From Papaver somniferum (taxonomy: Eukaryota; Streptophyta; Magnoliopsida; Ranunculales; Papaveraceae), in NCBI RefSeq assembly GCF_003573695.1, contig NC_039361.1, forward strand, positions 86,942,149 to 87,006,148: a stretch of 64,000 nt of DNA, read 5' to 3'. The notes below the pieces were generated by a model. That model was not told where the DNA came from and made no database searches. It saw only the letters and a program-made list of their open reading frames with translations. Below are positions 22,371-34,587 of this stretch, piece by piece (position 1 is the stretch's first letter; every line of letters starts with the position of its first letter). A program made the translations under genes and the position numbers.

Positions 22371-22379
22371 ACTTGGGAT

Positions 22380-23007
22380 GCTTTTCTAATATAGAGAAAG
22401 ACAAAAACAAAGTGTTTTGATTATCAAGAAAGAAAATGTATGACAAAAAGCTAATGACAGTCAACCTGTACACCAGAGATTGTCGTAAATTCATTATTCG
22501 CAGACACAAGAGCGTTGAGCCGGAAAATTCAAAGCCATTACGACAGCATATGGGTAATCAATGTGCCTAGCAAGATACGGGAGTAGCATGTATTCGAGTG
22601 AGAGTCAAATTCCTATCAATCATGGCGGTAATGACTATTTGACAGGTGCGAAGCATATCGTCGATGTCACACCAACATGTAGGTCATTTATTAGCTAAAG
22701 GAAGAGCAAGAGGACATAACATGCCGATCTGTTTGGCGTTTGGTTAATTATCATATGGAGTTATAAGTACATTATTGGTACTTTGAACGTGCTTGGTGAT
22801 TGAAGAACAATGGCTTGTGAAATGGTTAAGTACATTTTTGGTGCTTCGAATTATTAAGCCGACCATGGGGAAAATCGACACAACAAGTTGGACAAGGCAA
22901 GGAAAGGTTATCCGATAAATGACATAGTGCGAATTTAAATGAGCCGCGAAGGTTAGTTATTTTGATTTTCTTAATCCATCAACAAGTTGAGAATTAAGAG
23001 GGGGCGA
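22380..23007 (+). other. 3' non-coding region and polypurine tract before LTR2
   Basis: This is non-coding and closely similar to about 32325-32955 before LTR3. It ends in AATTAAGAGGGGGCGA, a purine-rich tract directly before the LTR's TG. No gene is seen. Confidence 0.75.
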
Positions 23008-24051
23008 TGTTTGTACTCTATTAAAAAAGTGTACATGCGTGTCGCACAAGCTATTTGATATCGATAAAATACGGTTTGTCAAAGAAACCCATTAGGTTTA
23101 TTATAGAAACCCATCGGTTTGTTAAAGACACCCGTGGGTTTATTGAGGAAACCCACATGGCTTATTATAGAAGCCCGGTTCGGTTTATTGGGGAAACCCA
23201 CATGCCTTATTATAGAAGCTCAGTTGGTTTATTATGGAAACCCGTGGGTTTATTGAGAAAACCCACATGGCTTACTATAGAAGCCCGGTTCGATTTATTG
23301 TGGAAACCCGTGGGTTTATTGAGGAAACCCACATGGCTTATTATAGAAGCCCAGTTGGTTTATTATGGAAACCCGTGGGTTTATTGAGGAAATCCACGTG
23401 GCTTATTATAGAAGCCCGGTTCGGTTTATTGTAGAAACCAAGGGCTTAATATAGAAGCCCAGTCTAGATTATAGAAGCCCAAATGACTTATTTTAGAAGT
23501 CATTTTGAGATATACACAAATCTTGAAGAGATAAATATGGATCTTTCAAGATGGATTAAAATGTTGTGGGGATATACACAAATCTTGAGAAGATAATAAG
23601 GATCTTCCTAGATGTACTCAAATCCTATGAAAATAGACAAAGATCTTCTAGGATATACTTATTTTGAAGATAGACAAGGATCTTCCAAGATAAACTCAAA
23701 CCTTGACAAGATATATAAGGATCTTTCAATATAGATAAGAATCTTTAAGGATAAGTACAAATCTTGATAGTTATTCTAGATAACTACAAATTTAGGGTTA
23801 TTGTGGAACTAGATTAGGGTTTTAGGCCTATATATAGAGGCTAAAATCCAACTCAAAAGGGATACAATTTATATTCCTTTTCTCCACAACTACTTGCTTA
23901 GAACTCTTTATTGATTTTAACATCGGAGTGTCTTTGCAGGTACCCCCTCTAATTTTTATCATCAATTCATTGGAGAAGATAATCAACGGGACGATTTGAT
24001 CATCATACACACATCTCGAAGATTGTTGGGGTAATTAATTTTGCGCCAACA
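23008..24051 (+). repeat. LTR2 of the Tat-like array (shared by both internal regions)
   Basis: 1044 bp from TGTTTGTACTC to GCGCCAACA. It is shorter than LTR1 and LTR3 mainly because it has fewer hairpin units. It is preceded by a PPT and followed by a PBS, so it functions structurally as the 3' LTR of one unit and the 5' LTR of the next. Confidence 0.9.
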
Positions 24052-24056
24052 TCTTT

Positions 24057-24073
24057 TGGCGCCGACTAAGGGG
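24057..24073 (+). other. Primer-binding site after LTR2
   Basis: TGGCGCCGACTAAGGGG, six bases after LTR2, identical to the site after LTR1. Confidence 0.85.
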
Positions 24074-24136
24074 AATACGAGCAAAGATCGTGTTCTCTGA
24101 GTGAAAGAAGTTTTTCCCAAACGGCTTTGGAAACTA

Positions 24137-24860
24137 GGGTTTCGAAATCCTTGTAATCAGAAAATGTTGCAGAAAGTTCTGAACTTTTTCATAAACGTTT
24201 TGATCAAAGTTGCAGAAGATCTAGAAAGTTGCAGAAAGTTCTGAAGGTCGCGATCCAGAAAAGTTGCAGAAAGTTCTGAACGTCGCGATCCAGAAGGTTG
24301 CATAAAGTTCTGAACGTCGCAATCCAGAAAGTTGTGGTTGCAGAAAGTTCTGAACGTCGCGATCCAGAAAGGTACAGAAAAGTTCAGAACGTCGCGATCC
24401 AGAAAAGTTGCAGAAAGTTTTGTACGTCGCTATCCAGAAAGTTGCAGAAAGAAAAGTTTCAGAATCTTTGCATAAGAAAAGGTTGTTAAAAGCAAAATTA
24501 GGGTTTCGAAATCCTTGTAATCAGAAAATGTTGCAGAAAGTTCTGAACTTTTTCAGAAACGTTTTGATCAAAGTTGCAAAAGATCTAGAAAGTTGCAGAA
24601 AGTTCTGAAGGTCGCGATCCAGAAAGTTGCAGAAAGTTCTGAACGTCGCGATCCAGAAGGTTGCATAAAGTTCTGAACGTCGCGACCCAGAAAGTTGTGG
24701 TTGCAGAAAGTTTTGAACGTCGCGATCCAGAAAAGTACAGAAAAGTTCAGAACGTCGCGATCCAGAAAAGTTGCAGAAAGTTTTGAACGTCGCTATCTAG
24801 AAAGTTACAGAAAGAAAAGTTTCAGAATCTTTGCATAAGAAAAGGTTGTTAAAAGCAAAA
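24137..24860 (+). repeat. 364-bp tandem duplication of the leader minisatellite
   Basis: GGGTTTCGAAATCCTTGTAA occurs at 24137 and 24501. Both are followed by the same order of about 30-bp GTTGCAGAAAGTTCTGAACG units and by TTGCATAAGAAAAGGTTGTT. Internal region 1 has only one such block, so the duplication is specific to this copy. Confidence 0.85.
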
Positions 24861-24882
24861 TTAACAAAGAAAGAGAAACGTA

Positions 24883-26540
24883 TGGACTCTTCAGGAGCAA
24901 ATCGACTTGAAATGGACGTTGATGCACCTACCGAAAATCCTTCAGGTCAACATGCCAACAATCGAACTCTAAGTAGCGTTGTCGTCCAAACTAACCAAGA
25001 CGAAAGGGACGGAAGGGAAACATTTGTTTCATCAACAACATCGGTTGCTCGTTCTTTAAGATCCGCTCCAAGTCCCTGAGGAAACAATATTTTGATACGT
25101 ATATCACATCCCCAGATCAATACTGAAAGCCTCAATCATCAAAGAGGGATACAAAGTCAACACCCAAGCATCCAAGAGCTTCGTCAAGAGGACATTGCTA
25201 ATAGAGGTGTGCGAAATACCTCACATAATGCGCAACTTAACAATCCACTAGTTGTGCCAGGTAACAATCCACAAGTCGCGCAAGTTAATAACCGACAAGT
25301 GGCTCCTATCGACTTGACGCTACGTGAGCGTTTCCGGGAGCTGGAAAGAGATAACAAACGACTCAAAATCGCATTGGAGAAAAGAAAGGAGCTTGAAGAA
25401 GCAACTATCCTGTATTCCGGAAGTGATAGGTCGAATAGTCATAACCATCGAGAATCGGGCTTCCCTCGTAGAAGGGACGAAGTTCTTGATGATTTTCAGC
25501 TCAACTGAAATGACGCAAGAAGAAGAGAGGAGGTCAGGAATGATTATCAAAGTCGCGATCACCATAATGACGGCTATTATGATCGTTATATGCCCGATGA
25601 TGATTATTACTATAGGTCGAGCAAGATAGGCGAACAAGACCAAGTCACAAGACACATAGACAAAGGGATGATCATATCAATGATGATCACTCAAAGCGGT
25701 CTAATCGTGATAAAGACCATTCTAAAAGGAGAACGGATCCTTTCAGGAATGAGCGGATTCGCAAAGAAACTGAAGGAGACTCGGTGAGAGGTGAAGAACT
25801 CAGCAAAAAAAGGCTTAGTGAAATGATTGAAGAATTGTTATCCCAAAAGCAATCCAAAGATAAAGAGCATCAAATCTTATCGATGAAGAAGTCAATGAAC
25901 TCCCCATTTGTTGAAAAGATAAGGCGTTTCCGCCCACCCTCGAACTTCAACCAACCTCAATTCAAGGAATTTTTGAACGGAAGGAATGGAAACCCAGTGG
26001 AGCATGTCCAACGATTTCAAGCCTCAATGAGTTTGTGAGGGTACAACGACGAACTACTCTGCAGAACCTTTCTAATAACCTTAATGGGAAATGCTCTAAC
26101 TTGGTTCTCACAATTAGAGTCGAATTCGATTAAGATCTTCAGAATGCTGCCGGATGCATTTTTCGATCAATACAAGATTAACCTCAGAAGCAAAAAAGGA
26201 AGCAACCATTTATTCCTCTTGCAGGTTGAGCCTGGCGATAGTCTTTTTGACTTTAATAGGAGGTTTTGTCAGGAAGTTAATGAAGTTGAAAAGGTTGACG
26301 AGGGGTTTGTAATAGAAACGAACACAAATGCATTGGATTACGATGAGTTTGGAATTTACAACTCAGTAACAGTTCAACCAGTCGGAACCCTCAAAGAGCT
26401 ATATGACAGGATGAGAGGTATGCGAAAGCTGAGAAGGAAAAGAAAGCAAAGTTGTCACGGACAACAAAAAGGTCCGGAGCTGAGGGACACGCGAAACCGA
26501 AGCAACAATTCGATGGCACTACCAAAAAAAAAAGCCATGA
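24883..26540 (+). pseudogene. Gag of the Tat-like array, internal region 2, broken and truncated
   Basis: Collinear with gag at 15695-17312: an N-terminal MDSSGANRLEMDVDAPTENP segment, the coiled coil (FRELERDNKRLKIALEKRK), the capsid core at 25880-26038 (PFVEKIRRFRPPSNFN, HVQRFQASMSL then a stop), and ESLFDFNRRF-type sequence at 26230-26400 (here GDSLFDFNRRFCQEVNEV). Homology with internal region 1 stops at about 26541, where Athila-like sequence begins. No protease or RT follows. Confidence 0.8.
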
Positions 26541-27090
26541 ATTAAGATTGTCGATTGTTGGTTCCCTCTTATATGCCAGATGAGCTGATATTAGAATTCA
26601 GACCAGTATCTCAATCCATTAGGTCATAGGTTCATCTTGGCAGTGACCTTCAGACAGATATGAGAAACACCGATCACTTTTCAACATTCACAAACATCTA
26701 CCTCTATATCCATCTTCTTAATCTATTCATGTGTGATTGTGGTTAGTTATATTCCGAGTATTGTGGTTTGTTCGACTTTCTAAGTAGAGCTGTATTTACT
26801 TATATATTAATTTGGAGTGAATCAAGGTACCTCCTTCTGTAATCATTTTGGATTCGTTCATAAATTTTTTCACAGGTAGTTGGAATTTGGAGTAAAAGGT
26901 TTTGTAGGTACACCTCTTGTACACCTTCACGAGACTAAAACTCGTCCACTAGGGAAACTTAGGGGTTCAAAGGCTTGTTATACGTGCTAAGTGTGACCGT
27001 AACCTCGACGACACGGAGTTGTATGTATGTTTTAGAATTAATTTAGTTTGATTTGCTCGAGGACTAGCAAAGTTTAAGTGTGGGGGAATT
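26541..27090 (+). other. 3' end of an Athila-like internal region with polypurine tract
   Basis: Non-coding. It ends CTAGCAAAGTTTAAGTGTGG followed by GGGAATT, the PPT arrangement usual before the 3' LTR of this group. No gene is seen. Confidence 0.65.
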
Positions 27091-30000
27091 TGATAGGTGT
27101 CTAAAACACCTTAATATTTATCTATTATTTATGCTTTCTTTTCTAAGTTTTATTGTAAATTATGTATCTTATGTTTGCTTTCGAGTGTTTAGGGGTTTTG
27201 GAATTATTTAGATCAAAAGAAGGAGAAAAGAACATGGATGCGTTAAATTGGAGGGAAATTATTTCTCACTATTTGCTTTTATTTCTTCATCTTTGTCTGA
27301 AAAAGCATGTCAGCCTTAGTGATGCAAATTGTGTCTGAAAAGCATGGCAACTTTAGTGATGTATAGAAATTGAAGGAAAGAAGTGGATTTGAGAAATAAA
27401 AGACGTCTACTGTTGGTGAAAGAATTCAAAGAAGAGCAAAAGCACCATACTAATAAACTGGAGATCAAGGACGTTGGTGGCAGAAAACCAGAAGATGACG
27501 TTGATTTTCAACAACTATGCATTCACGGCCCAAGGCAATACAACCACATACCATGTGGCCTGCAAGCAGCTGGGTAGGAAGATTACGTCATGGGCTTGTC
27601 ACTGGTTACGTGTTTCTACACAAGAATGCCGCACATGTGCAACTTAAGAGGAGAAAAATTAGGTCTATAAGCAGAAAGGGATCGAGTCTTCATCATTTCA
27701 AAGCAGCAATGCTTCAAAAAAAAAAAAAAATTCAAAGCAGCAGATGCTACATTTCTGTTTGCCGTTTGCCGGAGATCGAGCTGTGGGGTTTGTGGCTGTT
27801 CAGCAGAGGTTGAGAGCAATGAAGAAATACAGGGCATTGCAGGTTCAGATCGATGGTTTTGTTGGTGATTTGGACCAGAAACATGGAAGAACTGAAGCTG
27901 TTGCTGGCCTAATTTGTGTGGATGATTAATGTGGGTTTGCAGAGGAATTCAACAGAAACAAGAACAAGGAGAAGACGTTGTGCTTTGGTGGTTCTGTGGC
28001 CTGAGATTTGGGGCTGAATTGTGTTCGATTTGGAGCTGATTTTGCTTGGAAGAATTGGGTATGAGCTGAATTCGTTAATGAAGAACTTAGCAAGGGGCGG
28101 TAGAATTGATTCAAGATTGTGGTGTTTGTTGTGACTAATTTAGTAGGATTTGAAGCCGTAAAAATCAGTTGAATGGATGAGAAACTGAATTGTTTTGGTG
28201 TTTGATGCATAGTATGGCCCTGGCTTGCTTTGGGTTTGAATATGCATGGAAATGGAGAGTACAGAGGATGATTCCTTGAGTGATGACAACACCACCAGGT
28301 TATGCACACAACGTGTTCAGGTAATTGCCTGAATGAACTTCTTCACCACTTCAAGCTCTAGTTTAGTCTGTGTTTCCAGGGGTTGTGCTCAAACTCAGTT
28401 GAGAAGATAGCAAGGGGAAGGCAAAGTGGTTTGTTGATTTCTGGCAGTAAAATTAGTCAAGGTTGCTGTCGATCTAGCCATGAATCTAGTGGCCGTTCAT
28501 CATGGTCGAGATCTTTATGTGAAGCTGAGAAGAAGAGGGAAGAATGGAGGAATATGCTGGAGTTTTGAACCAGGAAAGATGATGACGCTAATGTTGATAA
28601 TAAGAACTGAATTGCAATGTGTTTGAATGCTTGAACTACTGTAGTTTGTGTTGGATGTGAAACTTTGGCAGTGTATAGGGCCTTGAGTTGAGCATTATTG
28701 GGAAGCTGGTTGTGTTGCTGCCACCATTGATTCTTTTAACTGAATGGAGTGATTGGTGGACTGTTTTGCAGGGGAATATGTGTCTTAGAAAAGGTCTGAA
28801 ATACAGCTGGAAGTAAGTGGTCTGTGGATGTTGAACTGGAAGTTGTATGAACATTAGAAGTGGCTTGAGTTTGCGATGGATATGGTGGAGTTCTGAGGCT
28901 GTATTACTGCAAGAAAACTGTAAAGAACTGGAGCTGTTCAAAGGGTTAATCTGCCAAGGGTTCAACTGAAGTATATGTTGCCGTGTCTGAGTTTACAATG
29001 TGCCGAGAAAACGGTCTGAGGACCTGACGTTGCTGACCGTTCAAGTATGACTGTATTGGTGAAGATCTGGCTGACTATTTTACAAGGGCCTGGCAATGGC
29101 TAGGATCCATACTTAGAAGCCATACAGAATACGGAGTATTGGGTACACAGTCCATGTTTGTATGGATTTGGGTCTGTTAGGTTGCGATTTTACAGGGTAG
29201 AGAAGACATATAAAAGGAAGCGCAAGTTACAGCAGAAAACCTACCTTTCCATCACGAGAGAAATGGTGCAGCAACTGTTCACAGAAGTACTAAGAAGCTG
29301 AACCAGATCCTAGCTTCCAGGAGTAACACAGCAGCAACTCTGGTTTGCTGTCTTGGGGCGAATTCAAACGACTTTTAAGCTTTTGTTGAAGACAATTTGA
29401 TTATGAGTAGCTAAACCTATTTTTGTTTAGGGGCGAATTCAAAGCCCGGAATTGAACTATAATTGATATGAAAAAACTTGTTCTCTTGCACTCGTTCTCG
29501 TTATTGTTCGATTTCTACCGTGCTAATAATGCTTATATATTGTTTCTTAATTGTTTTAAGTTCGAAATTAAATCATTGAGTCACAATTCTATTGCTAGTT
29601 TTGATTGTCTTCAACCCGTAATTGTCTAGAGAATTAAACACAAGTAGCAATATATGGGTATTGATGATGGGACTTTGTTAAGTACCCATATGTAGAAATT
29701 GACACTAGTAGGTAATTCATGCCTTTGAGTTTATCACTAGGAACAATCTTTTCTCACAAAACTTAGAGCACTTGTTTGAATTATACCTAGTAAGCGTACC
29801 TCTAGATAATTTGGATACGTAGAAACCGGTACTAATTATCTTAGGGTTGTTAGTAACAAGATAACGCGAAGAACGTGGTTATATATCAGTTAGGTTTACA
29901 TTCCGTGGTCGAGAATGAATCCTTAATCAATCTCATCTCATATTTGAATACAATTTTCGGAATTTCTACAACAAAATCATCTTTGCTAAGAGTAATTCCG

Positions 30001-30109
30001 TAACAATTTTTGCTTAATACACTTCCCTTGGGACGATCTTGCTTTTATTATTCTACTTGCTAGTTTAAAGAGAAGTAAAAAATATTATTTGCGAGTTGAC
30101 ACCTCGTCA
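27091..30109 (+). repeat. Complete 3019-bp LTR of the Athila-like element
   Basis: It starts TGATAGGTGTC and ends GACACCTCGTCA; the termini are inverted relatives of each other. It is preceded by a PPT and followed by a PBS. The interior (27230-29330) contains scattered short ORFs without family resemblance, an A12 run near 27716, and no gene. Its last ~780 bp match 31397-32259. Confidence 0.85.
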
Positions 30110-30113
30110 AAAT

Positions 30114-30130
30114 TGGCGCCGCTGCCGGGG
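30114..30130 (+). other. Primer-binding site of the Athila-like element
   Basis: TGGCGCCGCTGCCGGGG lies four bases after the LTR. This is the common plant gypsy PBS complementary to the 3' end of tRNA-Asp, and differs from the site used by the Tat-like elements. Confidence 0.8.
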
Positions 30131-30251
30131 AGGTAGTGACCAGTTTGGTTGTTATTTTTATTCTTAGTTTATATTTTTGCTTTTGGTTATAATTTTAGTT
30201 TACTAAATCACTCTTTTAGAAATCTTATTTCAGATACCATTTCTCTGGTGA

Positions 30252-31452
30252 ATGCTTAGAGAAGGCAAACCAAGTCCTATTGGTATACGTCTTCGACATG
30301 GCACTCTACTAAAAGACTTGATTCGAGCAGTGAATACTCCACTTCCTCCTAGTTCTTCACCAAGTGAATTCTCGGACTCGGACAAAGAGGAAGACAACAC
30401 AATGGATGGTCGACCACCTGTTCCAAGGACACTCAAGGAGCTCACTTCTCCAAAGCTTGACCAGCAGCCTTTATGTATTCAGCTAAATGGAACCATTGAG
30501 TCGAAGCCGCAATTGATTCACTTGCTGACCAAATACAAAGGTTTAGCGGGAGAAGATCCTAATCGACACTTGCAATAATTCCATCATGTTGTGACTAGTT
30601 TGAAGCAAGCAACTGCAGACGCCAATATGGCTATGATGACAGCGTTTCCGTTCTCCCTTATAGATGCTGCAGGAGAATGGTTATTTTGCTTACCTCCTGG
30701 GAGTATAACCACATGGAATGGTATGAAGAAGTTATTCCTTGAGAAGTATTTTCTGACATCAAAAGCAGCTGTGATTCGTAAGGAGATTTGTGGTATTAGG
30801 CAAGTATCCGGAAAGACTCTCTATGGGTATTGGGAGCGGTACAAGAAACTTCTAGCTAGCTGTCCACACCATCAAATTAGCGATCAACTCGTTATTCAAT
30901 ACTTCTACGAGGGGTTGCTTTCTAATGAGAGAAATTTGATTGATGCCGCAAGTTGTGGTGCACTCACCAACAAGAACATTGCTAAAAGCTACAAGCTTGT
31001 TAGAGAACATGGCTGCAAACACTCAACAATTCTACACTCGAGATGAACCAATGCTAAGGAAAGTGAATGAAGTTGGTGATTCTTCACATTTGGAATATAG
31101 GATGGGTAACATGGAGAGGATGATGCAACAAATAGCAGCGGCTGTAATACCATCATACGCCGAAGAAGTTGAGCAAGCAAGTGTTATGTACCAAAATCGG
31201 CAAAGGCCAAGATATGACCCATATTCCAACACATATAATCCGGGTTGGCGTGATCATCCTAATTTCAGCTACGCCAACAAGCAAGATGCAGTTTCCAATC
31301 CGCCTTTCAATCAACAAGGTGGGTACCAATTCTTGCAAATGCCGCAAAAAGAAGCTCAAGGCATGAGTATAGATGACAAGCTGAATCTCATTCTCAACAG
31401 CAACAACTCTGGTTTGCTGCCTGGGTTTATTCTCAACTCTCTTTTCCTTTAA
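30252..31452 (+). pseudogene. Athila-like gag
   Basis: The first segment (30252-30578) ends at a TAA and includes RTLKELTSPKLDQQPLCIQL. The same frame resumes at 30591-31046 with a Retrotrans_gag core: FPFSLIDAAGEWLFCLPPGS, WNGMKKLFLEKYF, YWERYKKLLASCPHHQISDQ, YFYEGLLSNERNLIDAASCG. After a frameshift (30940-31452), QQIAAAVIPSYAEEVEQAS and the family hallmark NPGWRDHPNFSYANKQ follow. It runs into LTR sequence at about 31397, so protease and pol are deleted. Confidence 0.85.
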
Positions 31453-32259
31453 ACGACTTTTTAGCTTTTGTTGAAGACAGTTTGATTATGAATAGCTAAA
31501 CCCATTTTTGATTAGGGGCGATTTCAAAACCCGGAATATGAACTACAATTGATATGAAATAACTTGTTCTCTTGCATTTGTTTTCGTTATTGTTTGATTT
31601 CTACCGTGCTAATAATGCTTATGGATTGTTTCTTAATTGTTTTAGGTTCGAAATTAAATCATTGAGTCACAATTCTATTGCTAGTTTTGATTGTCTTCGA
31701 CCCGTAATTGTCTAGAGAATTAAACACAAGTAGCAATATATGGGTATTGATGATGGGACTTTGTTAAGTACCCATATGTAGAAATTGACACTAGTAGGTA
31801 ATTCATGCCTTTGAGTTTATCACTAGGAACAATCTTTTCTCACAAAACTTAGAGCACTTGTTTGAATCATACCTAGTAAGCGTACCTCTAAATAACTTGG
31901 ATACGTAGAAACCGGTAGTCGAGCGCTTCCGTATCCGGTGAACTTAGGAGATAATAAGGGGATAGTTGAGCGTACTAATTATCTTAGGGTTGTTAGTAAC
32001 AAGATAACGCGAAGAATGTGGTTATATATCAGTTAGGTTTATATTCCGTGGTCGAGAATGAATCCTTAATCAATCTCATCTCATATTTGAATACAATTTA
32101 CAATTTTCGGAATTTCTACAACAAAATCATCTTTGCTAAGAGTAATTCCGTAACAACTTTTGCTTAATACACCACCCTTGGGACGATCCTGCTTTCATTA
32201 TACTACTTGCTAGTGTAAAGAGAAGTAGAAAATATTATTTGCGAGTTAACACCCCATCA
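31397..32259 (+). repeat. 3' partial LTR of the Athila-like element
   Basis: Matches 29327-30109 (for example CTCTGGTTTGCTG, GATAACGCGAAGAA, GGGACGAT) and ends GTTAACACCCCATCA. It has about 60 bp (31914-31973) that LTR 27091-30109 lacks. The junction with gag lies in a stretch where both share a CAGCAAC...CTCTGGTTTGCTG-like motif, which suggests a deletion through short homology. Confidence 0.8.
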
Positions 32260-32955
32260 CTAAAATGGAGCGAAAGGAGCGAAGAAAAAAATATTAAAGA
32301 ACACATATGGAGGAAATACTTAGAATGTTTTTCTAATATAGAGAAAGACAAAAACGAAGAGTTTTGCTTATCAAGAAAGAAAATGTATGACAAAAAGCTA
32401 ATGACAGTCAACCTGTACACTAGAGATTGTCGTACATTCATTATTCGCAGACACAAGAGCATTGAGTGGGCAAATTCATGGCCGTTACGGGAGCATATGG
32501 GCAATCAATGTGCCTAGTAAGATACGGGAGTAGCCTGCATTCGAGTGAGAGTCAAATTCTTATCGCTCATGGCGGTAGTGACTATTTGACAGGGTGCGAA
32601 GCATATCGTCGATGTCACACCAACACGTAGGTTATTTATTAGCTAAAGGAAGAGCAAAAGGACATAACATGCCGATCAGTTTGGCGTTTGGGTAATCATC
32701 ATATGGAGTTTTAAGTACATTATTTGTACTTTGAACGTGTTTGGTGATTGAAGAACAATAGCTTGTGAGATGGTTAAGTACATTTTTGGTGCTTTGAATT
32801 AGTAAGTCGACCATGGGGAAAATTGACCCAACAAGCTGACCAAGGAAATGAAAGGTTATCCGATAAACGGCATAGGGCGAATTTTAACGAGCCGCGAAGG
32901 TTAGTTATTTTGATTTTCTTAATCCATCAACAAGTTGAGAATTAAGAGGGGGCGA
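32260..32955 (+). other. 3' non-coding region and PPT before LTR3
   Basis: Resumes the Tat-like 3' region: 32262-32320 matches 19728-19790 and 32325-32955 matches 22380-23007, without the LINE. It ends in AATTAAGAGGGGGCGA directly before LTR3. No gene is seen. Confidence 0.75.
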
Positions 32956-34132
32956 TGTTTGTACCCTATTAAAATAGTGTACATGCGTACCGCACAAGAT
33001 ATTTGATATCAGTAAAATACGGTTTGTCAAAGAAACCCATTAGGTTTATTATGGAAACCCATCGGTTTGTTAAAGAAACCCGTGGGTTTATTGAGGAAAC
33101 TCATATGGATTATTATAGATGCCATGTTCGATTTATTGGGTAAACCCACATGGCCTATTATAGAAGCCTAGTTGGTTTATTATGGAAACCCGTGGGTTTA
33201 TTCAGCAAACCCACATGGCTTATTATAGAAGCCCGGTTCGGTTTATTTTGGAAACCCGTGGGTATGTTGAGGAAACCCACATGGCCTATTATAGAAGCCC
33301 GATTGGTTTATTATGGAAACCCGTGGATTTACTGAAGAAACCCACATGGCTTATTATAGAAGTCGGTTCGGTTTATTGTGGAAACCCGTGAATTTATTGA
33401 TGAAACCCACATGGCTTATTATAGAAGCCCGGTTGGTTTATTATGGAAACTCGTGGGTTTATTGAGGAAACCCACATGGCTTATTATAGAATCCCGGTTC
33501 GATTTATTGTAAACACCAAGGGTTTAATATAGAAGCCCAGTCTAGCTTATTATAGAAGCCCAAATGACTTATTTTAGAAGTCATTTTGAGATAGACACAA
33601 ATCTTGGAAGATAGACAAGGATCTTCCAAGATAGTTACAAATCTTGAAGAGATAAATATGGATCTTTCAAGATGGATTCAAATGTTGTGGGGATATACAT
33701 AGATCTTGAGAATATAATAAGGATCTTCCAAGATGTACTTAAATCCTATGAAGATAGACAAGGATCTTCCAAGATAAACTCAAATCTTCACAAGATATAT
33801 AAGGATCTTTAAAGATAGACAAGAATCTTCAAGGATAAGTACAAATCTTGGTGGTTATTCGGATAACTACAAATCTAGGGTTATTATGGAACCATATTAG
33901 GTTTTTAGGCTTATATATAGAGGCTAAAATCCAATTCAAAAGGGACACATTTTCTATTTTTTTTCTCCACAACTACTTGCTTAGAACTCTTGTTGATTTT
34001 AGCATCGGAGTATCTTTGCAGGTACCCCCTAATTTTTATCATCAATTCATTGGAGAAAATAATCAACGGCGACGATTAGATCATCATACACACATCTCGA
34101 AGATTGTTGGGGTAATTAATTTTGCACCAACA
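32956..34132 (+). repeat. LTR3 of the Tat-like array
   Basis: 1177 bp from TGTTTGTACCC to GCACCAACA, with the hairpin minisatellite (33040-33510) and the ATCTTCCAAGAT array (33590-33840). It is followed directly by the right target duplication TTTAC at 34133-34137 and not by a PBS, so it is the outer 3' LTR. Confidence 0.9.
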
Positions 34133-34137
34133 TTTAC

Positions 34138-34587
34138 ATTAAAATTCGTCGTCATCTTAACTTATAAATTTAGCAATTCTGGTGATACACTCTCTGCTAA
34201 CCTGGAATATGTATCTTCACGAGATAAATTTTTGGGTTTCTTATTAGATCGATGGCAAATTTGTTTGATTAATGATTTTAGGGTTTATAGTTTGAATATC
34301 AAAGTTCAAACCGCTCGAGCAATTACGGTTACTGTCGACATGCACTATGCAGTAACTATTATGAATGATTTTGGTAACGAAATCAATCATATATGCAACT
34401 ACAGGTGCATCAATTAATTTAGAGGCTTCCATTGGAATAAGAAATTAACACTGGAGACCATGGAATCGTTCTTCTATTATTTTGATATGTAACTGAGGCT
34501 AGGTTATTAAGGATATGATTGGTATTTAAAAATAATTTTTAGGTTGTCATTTTGTTTGACTTGGACAGGCTATGGACGAGAGTTTAA
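34138..34587. other. Internal part of the split MITE between its two insertions
   Basis: AT-rich sequence between the gypsy array and the Mutator-like element. By subtraction it belongs to the host MITE whose ends are at 13717 and 42433. One 90-codon open reading in frame with LTR3 is present but has no recognisable content. Confidence 0.5.

Larger units (their letters stand above)
26541..32259 (+). mobile_element. Athila-like gypsy remnant with a 3.0-kb LTR
   Basis: The order is the end of an internal region with PPT (26541-27090), a complete LTR (27091-30109), PBS, gag (30252-31400), and the 3' part of a second LTR (31397-32259). The Tat-like sequence is interrupted from 26541 and resumes at 32260. 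The left end has no LTR, so the remnant was formed by insertion followed by recombination or deletion. Confidence 0.82.
13983..34132 (+). mobile_element. Tat-like gypsy array with three LTRs and two internal regions
   Basis: The order is LTR1 (13983-15201), internal region 1 (15202-23007), LTR2 (23008-24051), internal region 2 (24052-32955), LTR3 (32956-34132). The same PBS follows LTR1 and LTR2, and the same PPT-like GAGGGGGCGA precedes LTR2 and LTR3. A single 5-bp duplication, TTTAC, flanks only the outermost LTRs, so the tandem structure occupies one insertion site. Pol lacks RNase H and integrase in internal region 1 and is lost entirely in internal region 2. Internal region 1 contains a LINE; internal region 2 contains an Athila-like remnant. 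Confidence 0.9.

Noticed and set aside
27383..28965. Short ORFs inside the 3-kb Athila-like LTR
   Set aside because: No conserved motifs, and they sit in an LTR fixed by a PPT and PBS.
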